A DNA stretch of 64,000 nt from Protonemura montana. Lineage: Eukaryota > Arthropoda > Insecta > Plecoptera > Nemouridae. How positions within the stretch are numbered: position 1 is the stretch's first letter; the number at the start of each line of letters is the position of its first letter. Location: positions 12,167,701 through 12,231,700 of the forward strand of contig OX387607.1 of the NCBI GenBank assembly GCA_947568835.1, written 5' to 3'. The notes under the pieces were generated by a model, which worked only from the letters and a program-made list of their open reading frames with translations, did no database searches and was not told where the DNA came from. The position numbers were made by a program, and so were the translations under genes. Positions 51,238-62,987 of the stretch are shown one piece after another.

Positions 51238-53923
51238 TACAGAATCCAACTCATTCACAGACATCATTCCTCGTTTATTGTCGCAAAGTACATGAGCTAG
51301 GCCAATGAAGCAAATCCATTAACACCCTAACAACGATTATATCGTAATTATTATTAGTAATAATAATAATAATATATATATATTATAATGTAATATGAAT
51401 GTAATACCCTTAATTTAAATATACATCTTATGTAATTGAGAACGTTTTATTGTCGTATTCACTCACAGTAGTATTAGTTTCTGTCCGTAAGCCTATGTCT
51501 GTCGCCGTGACGACTTAAACGCTAGGTTGCGGAGTCGCGTCAATGGGGATGGCGACTGGCCGCCGCGTTTCCACGCAAACCGATGGACTGGCTGTTAAGC
51601 TGCTGTCTCTCGTCACAAAATTAACTACCGACTGCACAAATGCTCCAGTCTAGTCGTAAGGCGAATACTTTATTGTCAATCACCGTGGAATACTTGGTTA
51701 CCAATGTACGATGGAAGGCATGGATTGTTTCCTCCTGCTCTATGAATTTCTCCGTGCGTGATCTAAGTGGCTGATTCCCTGTCTGGTGCATGGTTCAAAA
51801 ATGGATGGTTAAAATCGGTTCGATGCTCATGCTCGACATCCACAAGTTTATTTTGTTTTGGTTCCTAGGCATGCGAGGTACAACGTTGCGTTGCATTCAT
51901 TCGGAGCCAAAGAACTGGCAAAGTTTACCACACTTAAAGATAATCGCTTGGTGATGTTTTACACCCAAAACCTCAAAATTTATAATCAAGGGACATAGAT
52001 AATGAATTTGTCTCATTTCAAGTTTCAGTGATTGAAATTACAAAATAAATTGGTTACGGACTAAGAAATAAGCCGATGGCTACATTCAGAAGGCTTGAGA
52101 TTGTTAAGACACTGGAGATAATGGAGAACATCCTTTGTCAGGCCATATTCCCAAACTTGCTCTATTGTTACAGGCTAGTTTGCAGGGGGAGTTAGTGTAT
52201 TTTTCTGCAATTCATTTTTTATAGCAGTTTAGGAAGTCTTCCTCCCTCAGGAATAAAAATAAGGAAAACACAACCCCTATGAAACTTGGTTGAATACCTA
52301 ATGAAGCCTTCTGGCCTAAGATTTACTGGACTTAATTTGCCTAGGAGATTTGGCTGGAAATCTTCTGTGACCCAGTAAATCCAGTAAGTTTTGGGAAAAA
52401 AATTACATTTTTAGGTAAGCGTTCCGATTGGTATTGAAACTTTACATACGCAAAATTATTCATATTTCAGTTAAAAATTTGTCCCAGTTTGGTTTTGAGT
52501 AGTGTAGATTGCCAAGGCCTGATTGAATGCTTGCCTCTTGTTGTGACTGATAACTTGACATGGCCCCAATTTTACGATAGGTGAACCAAACAATAATATC
52601 CATTACATGGAGAAAACCTACAACAATATTTTTACAACAACCTCGACTCCTAGAGTTATTCAGAAGGCCTGTTACCGAGAGAAGCCCCCAACACCGTGAA
52701 AACCGCGACTTCATAATTATTTACCAATCTTCGCATTTGATGCACACCTAATAACTTCTTCCCAAGCTCGACTACAAACTTAACATTGCAGACATATTGC
52801 CGCGAATTGACTAAAAAAGGTGCTCGCTCCTGCTTGCCCACTCCTACCAGTCCCCACCTCCATTACGGCTTGGCCCGTCCCCCGCCGATATGCACTCTCT
52901 GATAATCGTTGGTCGCGGCCGAAAAACGAAATGTTTCAACAGTCAGCCGCGTGCCAACGGTCGAACTCCGTTTGTCTTCAAAAACCATCACCAAGAGTGT
53001 AATAACTAACCCGTAGATTGCAGAGAAACTGACAGTGAACCGATGACGAAATAATTTAATCTTTCCAAGATCACTTTTATGTGGTCAGAGGTTTGAGGTC
53101 AGAGCTGTCAGTGGTACGTAGTTTTGTTTCTAAGGTGGCCCCTGGATTAACCGTTGCTCTGTATACTCACTCGATTAGCTCTGTAAAGCATCGCATCTTG
53201 ATTTCACTGTTTGAGAATGCTTCGAGAAACTTTCAGCTACTTAATTATTATTTTTGATGCATTTGAACAAAATCATTTTTTACTTAAAAATGTTGCCTTT
53301 TTAATTTCTCTGTGTCTGGTTTTGATAAAATAATGTTAGCGACTTTTAAATCTTGTTTGTTGTTCTAGTAATCGCTATAAAAATTCTACAATACATTACG
53401 TAGGCAAACCACTAGTAGTTTCACTTTCTTTGTGGACTATTCTGACAATTAGTGGGCAGGTTTAATTGAAATTCCTGTCCTGCAGTTTTGAAGTGTCAAA
53501 AATTTTTTTGTCATATTTTCCTGCCCACTTGTCCTATCTTCTTCCAAGATTTAAAGTTCTCCTTTAATTTTTTAATTTTTACAACTTGGGGCTAGTTTCC
53601 CGGTGATTGTGACGTAATGTTATGAATTACGAATGAAGGCCGTTACTTCATAAGCCGAGAAATTACCGGACTGAAAACGTCGTTCCGTTAACACGCGGGA
53701 CAGTTGCGTTTCTGGGTTTGGTAATATGACCATCAAGTTCTTATAACTAACGTTACACTTATTCTGTAAAAATCAAATGCAACGACACAACAAATGCATT
53801 TTACACGGTTCAGCGATTGATTATGATATAATTATGGTATTTTTATATAGGTAAATATGTAATATTATTGATATATTATTTAAATCTTATTTCCGAGAAA
53901 ACACGTAACAACAGTTTTGTAAA

Positions 53924-55601
53924 TTATTGTCCCAAGAGTGGAAACTTTTGTAAATGCGCTTGCTTTTTATTGTCAGGCTTTCACTTAACTGATAGAAGCT
54001 GAATAATCAATCAGTGATCAGGAGTTAACTAGCCGCTTATATTAACTAGTATGCTAGTTGGACTTAGGGTTTGTGGTCAGCTAATCGACTGTTTATTCCT
54101 AATCGCCGAATGGCAATCCAGCACCGGGGCAGTTATCAGTGGTAACCATTGAAAAGTTCAGGGGCCGAGAGTGGATTTGTCGATACTGAGCGGACTGTCC
54201 AACAACCTTCCCCCCGAATTCACCCTGATTACTGCTTTGCACAAAGGCAGAACCATCCATAGCGGTGTAACTAAGCTAAGAGATTGGCTGGGATACAATC
54301 TCCAACTGTCCAGAACAAATTTTATTCATCCATTTGGGTATGACTTGGAGTGAGATGGAGGCAGAAGTACTGTGGGGTGGCAACGGTAAAGATTATTAAG
54401 AAAATGTGAAGGATAAGAAAGACGAAGATGTGACAGAGTTCAGGGATTGGTCAGGTATAGATGGATATCATGTGTAATTATGATTTGGACTTAATAAATA
54501 TCGACCCATCTTTCTTTTGATTGAAAATTTTAAAAGATTCTTACTAAATACTATGTTAGTTGCTATGGTTTAGTTCACTGAGAGAAAAGATCTGGTACTG
54601 CACTGTCAATTGTAGAATCTTACTTCTAGCCAGACATAACAGTATAGTTTCTTATCGTTTCTCAACTTTTCACTCTCGACCCGAGACCTTTGAACCATGC
54701 GCATGCATTACGTAATCGTCACCCATTCTCCAAAACACGAGAGAAATTGACCCGAATCTATTATTGTCAGATATTTATATTTGCGTAAAACAGTCGCCTC
54801 GAGACTTAATTATTGTCAAAAGTTCCCTCGATCATGCGAGCCTAGCATAGATTTGTAACCGTAACTCTAGATTATGCAATTAGTACCACACCAACACATT
54901 AGTTCAACATGAGATAGACTACTATAAACTCGATCGCTCGAGGTGACGATAAATCCATAAAAAAACAACGACGACAACACTGCTGTCACGACGACCTAAC
55001 ATTATTATTGTCTGCCTAATTTTAAAATAACGTCGAGTTACGTACAACGGACACGTTATCTTACAGTGGCACTTCCGCGACGAGCCTAGGTTAAAATGAT
55101 CGGGGCGATACGAAAAACGATAAGTGCGCCAAAAGGCGGGATATTGTCGCGATATTTGCGCTAGGGGGCGGCCGGCAATATGCCTTGCACGCCACCGCGC
55201 GGTCGGATATGCACGCGAAGACAGATAAATGCCTCCCTCCACCCTCTTCCCCCCAACCCAGTTTCTTATTGTCACAAGGTACCTCGACGTTCGCTGCTTT
55301 CCATCGTTGCTAGCTGAGCTGGGCTTCAATATGTCACCGGGATTTCTTTGTTACGAATCAAAACATGTTTTGCTGTAACAATGCACATTGGTCACAGCCC
55401 AAAGATGATAAGCACCTTGGGATGCTTGACCTCGCTGTAAAACCATGTTAGCGTGATAATTTCAACAGAAATTGCTCCCAGCCCCAAACAACAGGCCAAG
55501 CCACTCTCGATGTGTAAACATCCAAAGCTGGCGGCTTCTCTTTCCACCGCTAGCAGCGATGGAATGCACGTCATCTTAATTACGCTAAACATGTTATTGT
55601 C
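53924..55601 (+). promoter_or_regulatory. Cluster of TTATTGTC 8-mers
   Basis: Starts at 53924, 53967, 54771, 54810, 55005, 55266 and 55594, plus outliers at 51275, 51447 and 51670, all on the plus strand. Two are extended to TTATTGTCACAAG. The complement GACAATAA resembles a SOX-type ACAAT core; a binding role is inferred only. Confidence 0.35.
55157..55176 (+). promoter_or_regulatory. Candidate CTCF-type site
   Basis: TTGCGCTAGGGGGCGGCCGG resembles the CTCF core CNAGGGGGCGC. Single motif match by eye, in the middle of a gene-poor interval. Confidence 0.3.
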
Positions 55602-55952
55602 ACAAGTTTCGTTCGTTTGATCTTCGTCAAACTCAAATCGCAAACTAGATTGCGTCTGCCCTGACGCACCGTCGGTCCTTGGTCTTTGGCGGGAAACCAC
55701 GATGTTTTGGGAGGGAACGGGAACTGCCGGCCTGGAATTTCTCCTTGGGATCGTTCTTGAAACTTTGTCATGTCGGAACTTTTCAGTGGGAGACAGGTTG
55801 ATTGGCCTGACTGCTTGCGAATGTGTTTCTGTTGAGGACTATCATTTGAGTGTGATTTCGATTTCATTTGGCATGTGAGGGAGAGATTGTGAATATTTAC
55901 CGTGCTACATAAGCTGGTGCCTTTCTTCCACAGTGAACTTAGCATTCCTCTT

Positions 55953-55970
55953 CAACTAGCATGCTAGTTG
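55953..55970. repeat. 18-bp perfect palindrome, related copy at 54043
   Basis: CAACTAGCATGCTAGTTG is its own reverse complement. TAACTAGTATGCTAGTTG at 54043-54060 differs at two bases. Confidence 0.7.
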
Positions 55971-56914
55971 TTAACATGTCAACCGATATGGCCATCAAAG
56001 ATTTAGTACCCAAGATGCTAGGGTATCTGCACTGTGAGAGGCTCAGGTGGCAATTTGTATACGTTTACTTATGTAAAGCAAGATGAAGCCCTTCACTTTA
56101 TGTGTGTCACAACAGCTTTTATCTTGTTTCTCTGTTAAAAAGCTAGGGAATCGCCCGGCGCCGCGTTATGGCATTCAAAGGCCCGACATGACAATCTTAA
56201 AAAAGCCACGACCTATGACGAGAGATTCCAGTCGGCAAAAACGGCGGGTGGTGGTTGCGCTTTCGTGCGCAAGAAAAATCCCGGCGCGAATTTATATACA
56301 AAATTTACAATTTTGGCCAATAGGCTCCGTGCTCAGCGCCCGATTGGTGCTTCCGAAACCTCCGATCTCTCGCATTCGCTTGCACCCTGTGTGCAATCAA
56401 AAAGCATTTGTTGCGGCGGTTGGGAAGTACGGAAGAACCTTTGGCAGCCGCTTCAGGTGTTGGATTGCGTAAAGTTTGCTTGCTAAGGATGCTGTCGATA
56501 ACGTTTTCAAATTGTCTACTGCTATTATTGCCCAAGGCAATTTATCTTTCAAGACTATTTAATTTGTGTTGAAATAATTTGTCATCTCCTATTTATCAAC
56601 CATAGAATACCTTAGCTATAAGAATCTGCCTTCTCTTACAAAATGAGTTTCACGGTAGGTAATTAAATTTAGACATTTATCCTTCCAATTTGAGAGAAAA
56701 GATAATCGTTCTTCCCGTAACCATACTAGAGACCGCTGAACAAAAATAGCCAACCTTTTCAAATTCACCCTCCGATAGCCATCTTTGAAAGAACCTTTGC
56801 AAGCAAACTGTACGCTAAAGTGACTGCGAGGAGTGATCCGAGCACCGGAGACCAAAGACCGGCGCTTTGCCGCTGGCGACTTCACAACGACACTTCCCCG
56901 GCAATGCACCGGCT

Positions 56915-59900
56915 TCACCTCGCCGCTAACGCAAACGTCAGCGCAAGTACAAGCGCGGGTGGCGCAAGCGTGGGTGCGGCGCTGTTCATTGCGCCGCGAT
57001 ACGTGAAACCAGGGTTGACCACGTGGATCTTCCAGCCCAGGTTGTTGTGCGTGTAGCACTGCAAAGAACGAGGAAGCTACGATCAGCAACGCACATGATA
57101 CAAGCTGTGCTAGCAATGCTAGAGAGATTTTTGGATACTGTGGGGTTATTTATTCCTTGTCGATGTATCACAGATATTTGAGCAGTGCTACAGATATTTG
57201 GAATTCTTGAATAAATAGTGTTATTAGAGATGTGATAAAACAGTGGATGGAGCGTGAGGTTTCGTTTTACCTGGTAGTAGAGTAAGTCCGGTGTTTCTGT
57301 GGACACGGTCCAGTTGAGGTATGCGGGCTCGCCCTCCTCGCACATAAGTCGCAACGTTTTGAGGTATTCGGGGAACGACGGTGTCTCCAGCGACATATCC
57401 ACCGTCTTGTGAGCCCACTCGCAATACCGACCGGCTGAAAATGGTCACTGTGCTTTAAGGATTTACCTAGCTAGAGGGACCTTCCTCTTGCAGTTGCTAC
57501 AGGAAAAACTACCAAATATATTCTATCACGTCACGTATGACCACAAAATGTACTACCAAGAATACTGTATTTTGTAAGTTAAACTTCACTTTCAAAAAAT
57601 CTATAAGCAAAACCATCAATTAAGTTATTTTTACGCTGCAACAAATATGTATGACCTCTTTCCAAACATATACCCTCTCTCATTCATAAGAAACCTTTTT
57701 TGAACCAAATTTACTGCTATAATTGAACACCAATAGAAGGCAATGGTAGCCCAGTGGGACTCTCTATCCTACCTGCGGTTGGATACGGGTAGGCCTGGTC
57801 GTCGTATCCCACTCCGGCGTAGACCCGTTGCCGCGCTTGCTCGCTGTTAGACTTCTGGCCGAATCCGCCCTCCTTGTTGTCGGTGATGTAGAACGGGTGG
57901 TAGCGTGCCGGGTTGGTCGGTTCAGAGCCTGTAACACGAGCAAATGTCAACCGTGGAAACACTCTGTCTTCAAGCAGGTGTAGAAACGTTCTGATGGCAT
58001 TTATTTGCCAAATAAGCAATTAGTTGGTAAATTTAAATAGTGAATTATTGTGAACCATCATTGTGGAAGTACATAAGTAGGTACCAAATCATCTTTATAA
58101 GATACCTAAAAATCATGTCTGGAATCTGCTAGGTTAGATGCCAGGGGTCGGTTGTTCTAAGATGTTGAATGAGCTATCGCGAATTGTTGTTGACACTGTC
58201 TTAGTGAAACCCATTAGAAATCATGGCCATGTATAAATATCGTTAAAAATTCTAAGAATCTAAAAGAATCATTAATTCTAAGAATCTGAATATCCGAGTA
58301 GGAATTGAAAAAACGTAATATAAATGGCCTAATTTGGACAGTGGATAAGATCACGAGGCTGGTACGGTTCCTCTATGTACGTACCTCCCTCAACTATGAA
58401 GGTGTAGGTCTGGCCGCGCTCCACGTAGATTTCCGGAATGAGCAGGTCGTTGATGAACCACGCGATGCCCCACGAGACCTGGCCTGTGATTGGTGTGTAC
58501 CCACGCTTGCCGCCCGTTGGACCTGTGAGCATCCAAGGTAAAGGGGCTCAGACTAAGATAACCAATAGAATGCCGCTACGGCCTCGAAGAAATATGATAA
58601 GCTCTTACATATCCAATGTAGATGCTGGGGCAAAACATATTCATAACAATAACACAGAGTTTAGGGCCCAAGTTACTAGGAACAATTTTGGTAGGAAAAA
58701 TATCATTCTTCAAACAGAAGTAAACACGGAAACTTTGCTTACAAAATATTAGCACTAGCAAACTTAAGCATTGTTTCTTAAATTGAGCAGTCCTTGTTTG
58801 CATCAACCATGTCATCAATCACTCCATGATCATTATTTTCTTTTAAAAAATCTGAGCCTGCAAAATACTTTTCATATACAGTTTAAACTTCTCTTGTGTA
58901 TCCGTGTTCACACCAGAAATTAAATCTACGAATTTATCGCCTCATTACGACTGTTTTAAGTGCCGTTAGAGGGTCGGCTCACCGATGCGAACGGAGAAGG
59001 TGGTCTCCCCGGCGATGACCGCTGGTGGCCAAGCATCTACAGTCACCTCGTCGGGAAGATCTGTCAGCGAGTGAGTGCACAGATGGTCGTCCTTGCTACT
59101 GAAGTCAATGCGGTTATCCTCTGAAAAAATGCAACCGTCAGAACAAAGTAGATTGACTTGGCAAGCGGACCCAGCCGGTCCAGTTGGGTTACCTAGTATA
59201 TTCGATTGAAGCTACTCAGAAAAGTCAAAAACAACAAACTAACTAGCCTTCTTGATTATGCTGCTTGAAAATGATTGATGCTTGATAATGCTAGTGATAC
59301 TAGCACCAACATGATCACTCGCCAAAGTTAAAATCTAGCGATATGCCCTGCGATATGTCTCTGCTAAAAATAATGGCTGCTGAATGACTAATCTACCAAA
59401 AAGAATGGAGGTTGCTTATAGGTGGGGTCACTGTCGTTTGAAATTTTAAGAAATTTCAAGTCGTTATTTCTTGCATTTGAGCCAGATTTAAGGAAAATTA
59501 ATCTTTAATGGTGCTAACTTAACAAATGGTATGCACGTATTGATATTTTGTCCCGTAACTTTTTAATTGTACAGGTCTTTTGAAAAGGATCATCTTCCAT
59601 TACCACCTAAAACCGGCTCGTTTGCTCAGCAGAAAGTTTAACATTAACGCTGGTCCTCTGATTATACATATAAATTCAACAGCGCTACACTTTGTGCATA
59701 GTAGACAAGGGTCTAAGCCAAGTACCAAGTCTACGAGTAATCTATGCTACTGACCGGTTGTCTTGTCAGGTATGGCGTGCGCATTGGCCTCTTTGCGGGC
59801 GTTTAGCGGGCCGATGGCAGCGATGACGCTGACCTCGGTGTCTCGCGGCACGCCGCGGTCCTTGATTGGCTCGTTAGTCTGTAGCGGCCGCTGGTATCGC

Positions 59901-62900
59901 ACGGTTGTCACGCCGTTGTTGCGCGAACCATGCAGCATTTCAACGTCGTCGTGTCCACCGATGCGCGAGTCAGGGCACACTCCGCCGGTACCATCACACT
60001 GCAGGGGAAACGAATGGATGTGAAGTATGGTTTTACTCAGTCAAGCTTCTACCCTCAAAAGCGTAACTTGTTTATGTTTGTGAGGTGAACTTTTTTGCTT
60101 TGTCGAGATTGCTTTTTGGAGATTGCTTAACAGGACCTGGGCATTTGGCAATACTTTGTTTGTTGATGCATTGATGATGTTTCAAACACTGGAAAAATGG
60201 TTGGGCTTTATCATTTTAAAATCAATTTTGGAAACAGATCTTGAAGAAAACAGAGCAAAGCTTACAAAAAATTTCAAATTTTTTTCGAAACCCAGAGGCA
60301 GGTCTCAGTATTCATATTGGGCACTGTTACCATGGTGTACCAGTAGGGTTCTGGCCATACCTGCGCTGTAGACGTGATGTAGTAGTCGACTGCTCGAAAC
60401 AGCCTCGCCTCGGCATCGTAGAACGCAACGACGATGTCTGCACCGACCATTGCCGCTTGTGCCGGCTCTCCGCTTAGACCGAACGCCATGTACTGGTCCT
60501 CGCGCATGCGAGCTGACAAGTCCACCACAAGCATGTCGTCGATGATCTCCCAAGTCACCTGCATGCGGTCGTTCAGCAGAGGCCGACAGTTGGTAGGCAT
60601 CTCGGGCGAGGGACTGATGGTCTGTCACAAGTTCAGGAAGAAAGTTATATTATGTGGCGGCAATTGGGGAGCAGATTCACCAGGAATTCCATGCCATTGA
60701 CTAACTGTGGCATGCAACAAATCTGCGCAGACTGGTGCACCGTGTCAACCATAGTTGGCACTCGTGTACTTAGGATTGTGGAATTATTTGAGCCTCCACA
60801 CTTTAGCCCTACAGCTGCTAGCACTTGATTAGATGATGATTAATAGAGCTTAACGACGCACTGCTTTAGGCCCGTGGCCGAAAAGCAGGAGAATATCTTA
60901 AGAAAAACTTTATCCTCGTATTTTGATACAGCAAGAAGGGTAACTTGGGAATTGGAATCAGGGTACCATTAGAAACAAGTCTTAAATGCGTTGGCTCGCC
61001 TTACCGGGTTGTACCACCAGGGTGGCTGCACGGGTCCGTGGAAAGCGTGGAAACACAGAGGAAAATTTCAACCAACTACAATATTTTCAGAATAAGAGCT
61101 ACCAGTAAAAAAGTCTGAACAAACAACGTTCCTATAGAATTATAGCTACATTCACCCAGAGTAGCTAATATAGTCTAGAAGACTACATGCACCAATTTGT
61201 AATCATGAACCCTGAAAATACTACGTACAACACGTTCGTCGTAAGTAAACGACGTCAATGGCTATTCCACAATTTGATATTTGAAGAGAAAATTAGCAAA
61301 AGTGTTTGAGATATCGTTTTTAACCAAATTTAGACGATAAATCGACAGGTCATGTATTCGCAACAGCACACTGGATCTGTCTAAATTTCAAATCAATCTA
61401 AAAAAAGGTAAAATGATTGACTTACGGTGATCTTGGTCTGTCCTAAAGAGGGTGGTACATCAAGGTCCTTTGGCATCATGACGTGGCCAAAATTATGTCT
61501 GTACTGCACACACCAGACAGCTAGCCAGTCTATGTCGTGCACCGTGAGGTCATCGGGCAGCACAATTTCGATGTCCTCTCCCTGGTAGCCCTTCAGCTTT
61601 TCCTTACTGCAACCAGAAAGAACATTGGCTCAGTACCTTTGATTGTCAGACAGAGATAGTAGGGATCGGCAACTTGCTCCTGCTCGAAAACATTAAAATG
61701 CAGCTACTGTCAAGCTATTTTGACACACTGTATTAGCTGTGTCCCTGTGGCTAGCCTGGCATGCAAGGGCGTCGAGAGTTAACCCTTTACACAAATTAAA
61801 CCTTCTCTCCAGCAGCACCACCACAATCTTTAGTCATATTTACGTAGTACATAAATATTAAGCCGCAATGTAATTAAAAATCATCCGTCCAATACCCGAC
61901 TTGGCACATTGGTGTTTTGTTTGCCAACGCATTCGAGACCGGGGCGCGAAAACCCAAAACCCGATCCAACAACGCACTCACCTGCCGACCTCGTTGGGCA
62001 CCCTCCTACCACTCGGTGAAGGTTCCGAGCCGTTGCCAACCCAGAAGTACGCGTCGGGTCCTGCGCCATCGTAGTGGAGGTTTGGGATGTAGATGGTGCG
62101 CGCGTCGAGGATGCTGCAAGAAATTCACGTTACAACGGCGCAGACAAATCTACACTCACTAGGCCCACCGCGAGACTTGAGAGGTGAATTCCATCGTAGA
62201 CAGAGATTTCACGGAAAGTTTACATATTTCTCTTTCTAAGGGTGGAATGGAATCAGAACATATTACATATATTTACAGCAATTTAATTAATACCTAGTTC
62301 AGTTACACTGGTCAGGGACGCTGGCTAGGTTTCTCGTCAGAATTTAAGACCCACATTTATGTTGTAAAAACAATTAACTTGGTCAAGTAAGATCTTTGAT
62401 CGAGAGAGAGGTTTTATTCTTCTGATAACTGATCTGCTGTGCCATGCTGCCTAGTGATCATCAAATGTTTTAAGCTGTATGGGCTTATACGGGGAAAAAA
62501 TTGCAATTAAACCCTCGTCAAAATAATTAGAACTATCACATTGGAATCATTTTTAAACAAAATACGTTGCAAATTATGTGCTCTTTCTTATGGCACAAAT
62601 GGCTCTTATGTCTTTGAGTGATTTTTACCTGAAGGAACGTTCACTGCATCTAGGCCAATTGCTAACTGTAGTTATGCGGTTTCATGTCTGAGCGACCTGA
62701 TGAAGAGATATGGTTGCAGACTTTTTGCACAGAAAGTTCCGTAAAGATCCAAGATTTAAGATCCAAACCTGATGTTTCCGGAGCGCAGTCCGTGCGCAAG
62801 TCGCTTGAACTCGGGCAGTACGCGTGCGCGGGGCACCTCGAGGTTCTGCGGCACGAACACCTCTCCGAAGTTGACAGTGAAGCGTCGACACCAAACGGAC

Positions 62901-62987
62901 AGCCAACGGATGTCGCGCAGGCGCCGGGAAGGCGGCAGACGCAGGATTATGTCTTGCGCCTTGTGCGCGCGCAGTTTCGGCGGATCC
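56915..62987 (-). CDS. Skeletor: Skeletor-like DM13-DOMON protein, 5' incomplete
   Basis: Eleven exons, high to low: 62769-62987, 61982-62113, 61426-61606, 61005-61025 (21-nt microexon, PPWWYNP), 60361-60621, 59755-59998, 58983-59120, 58385-58522, 57773-57928, 57271-57434, 56915-57058 (TGA at 56915-56917). They give 598 residues in one frame. Domains: C-terminal part of a first DM13 (1-73, LPPSRRLRDIRWLSVW); a second DM13 (about 74-177, TLHYDG-type PNLHYDGAGPDAYFWVG, then DIDWLAVWCVQYRHNFGHV); DOMON (about 190-350, REDQYMAFGLSG, MVGADIVVAFYD); then the Skeletor C-terminal region with PTGGKRGYTPITG, ARYHPFYITDNKEGGFGQK and YTHNNLGWKIHVVNPG. The final 20 residues are hydrophobic, compatible with a GPI signal. 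Drosophila Skeletor is a spindle-matrix protein, but DM13-DOMON proteins are thought to be extracellular redox or cuticle proteins. The signal peptide and first DM13 half are not found in the window. Confidence 0.93.

Larger units (their letters stand above)
51238..56914. other. Gene-poor interval between lin-52 and the Skeletor-like gene
   Basis: No exon of a recognisable protein on either strand. It holds ten plus-strand copies of TTATTGTC (51275-55601), two related palindromes (54043, 55953), a CTCF-like site (55159) and a GC-rich patch at 56150-56480 with paired CCAAT/ATTGG motifs and an E2F-like TTCGCGCC on the minus strand (about 56281-56288). ORFs of 120-135 codons at 54922-55945 show no domain and are judged chance. 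Confidence 0.5.

Noticed and set aside
54922..55945. ORFs of 102-135 codons as a possible gene between lin-52 and Skeletor
   Set aside because: No domain, no splice-supported extension, composition typical of chance frames in a GC-richer patch.
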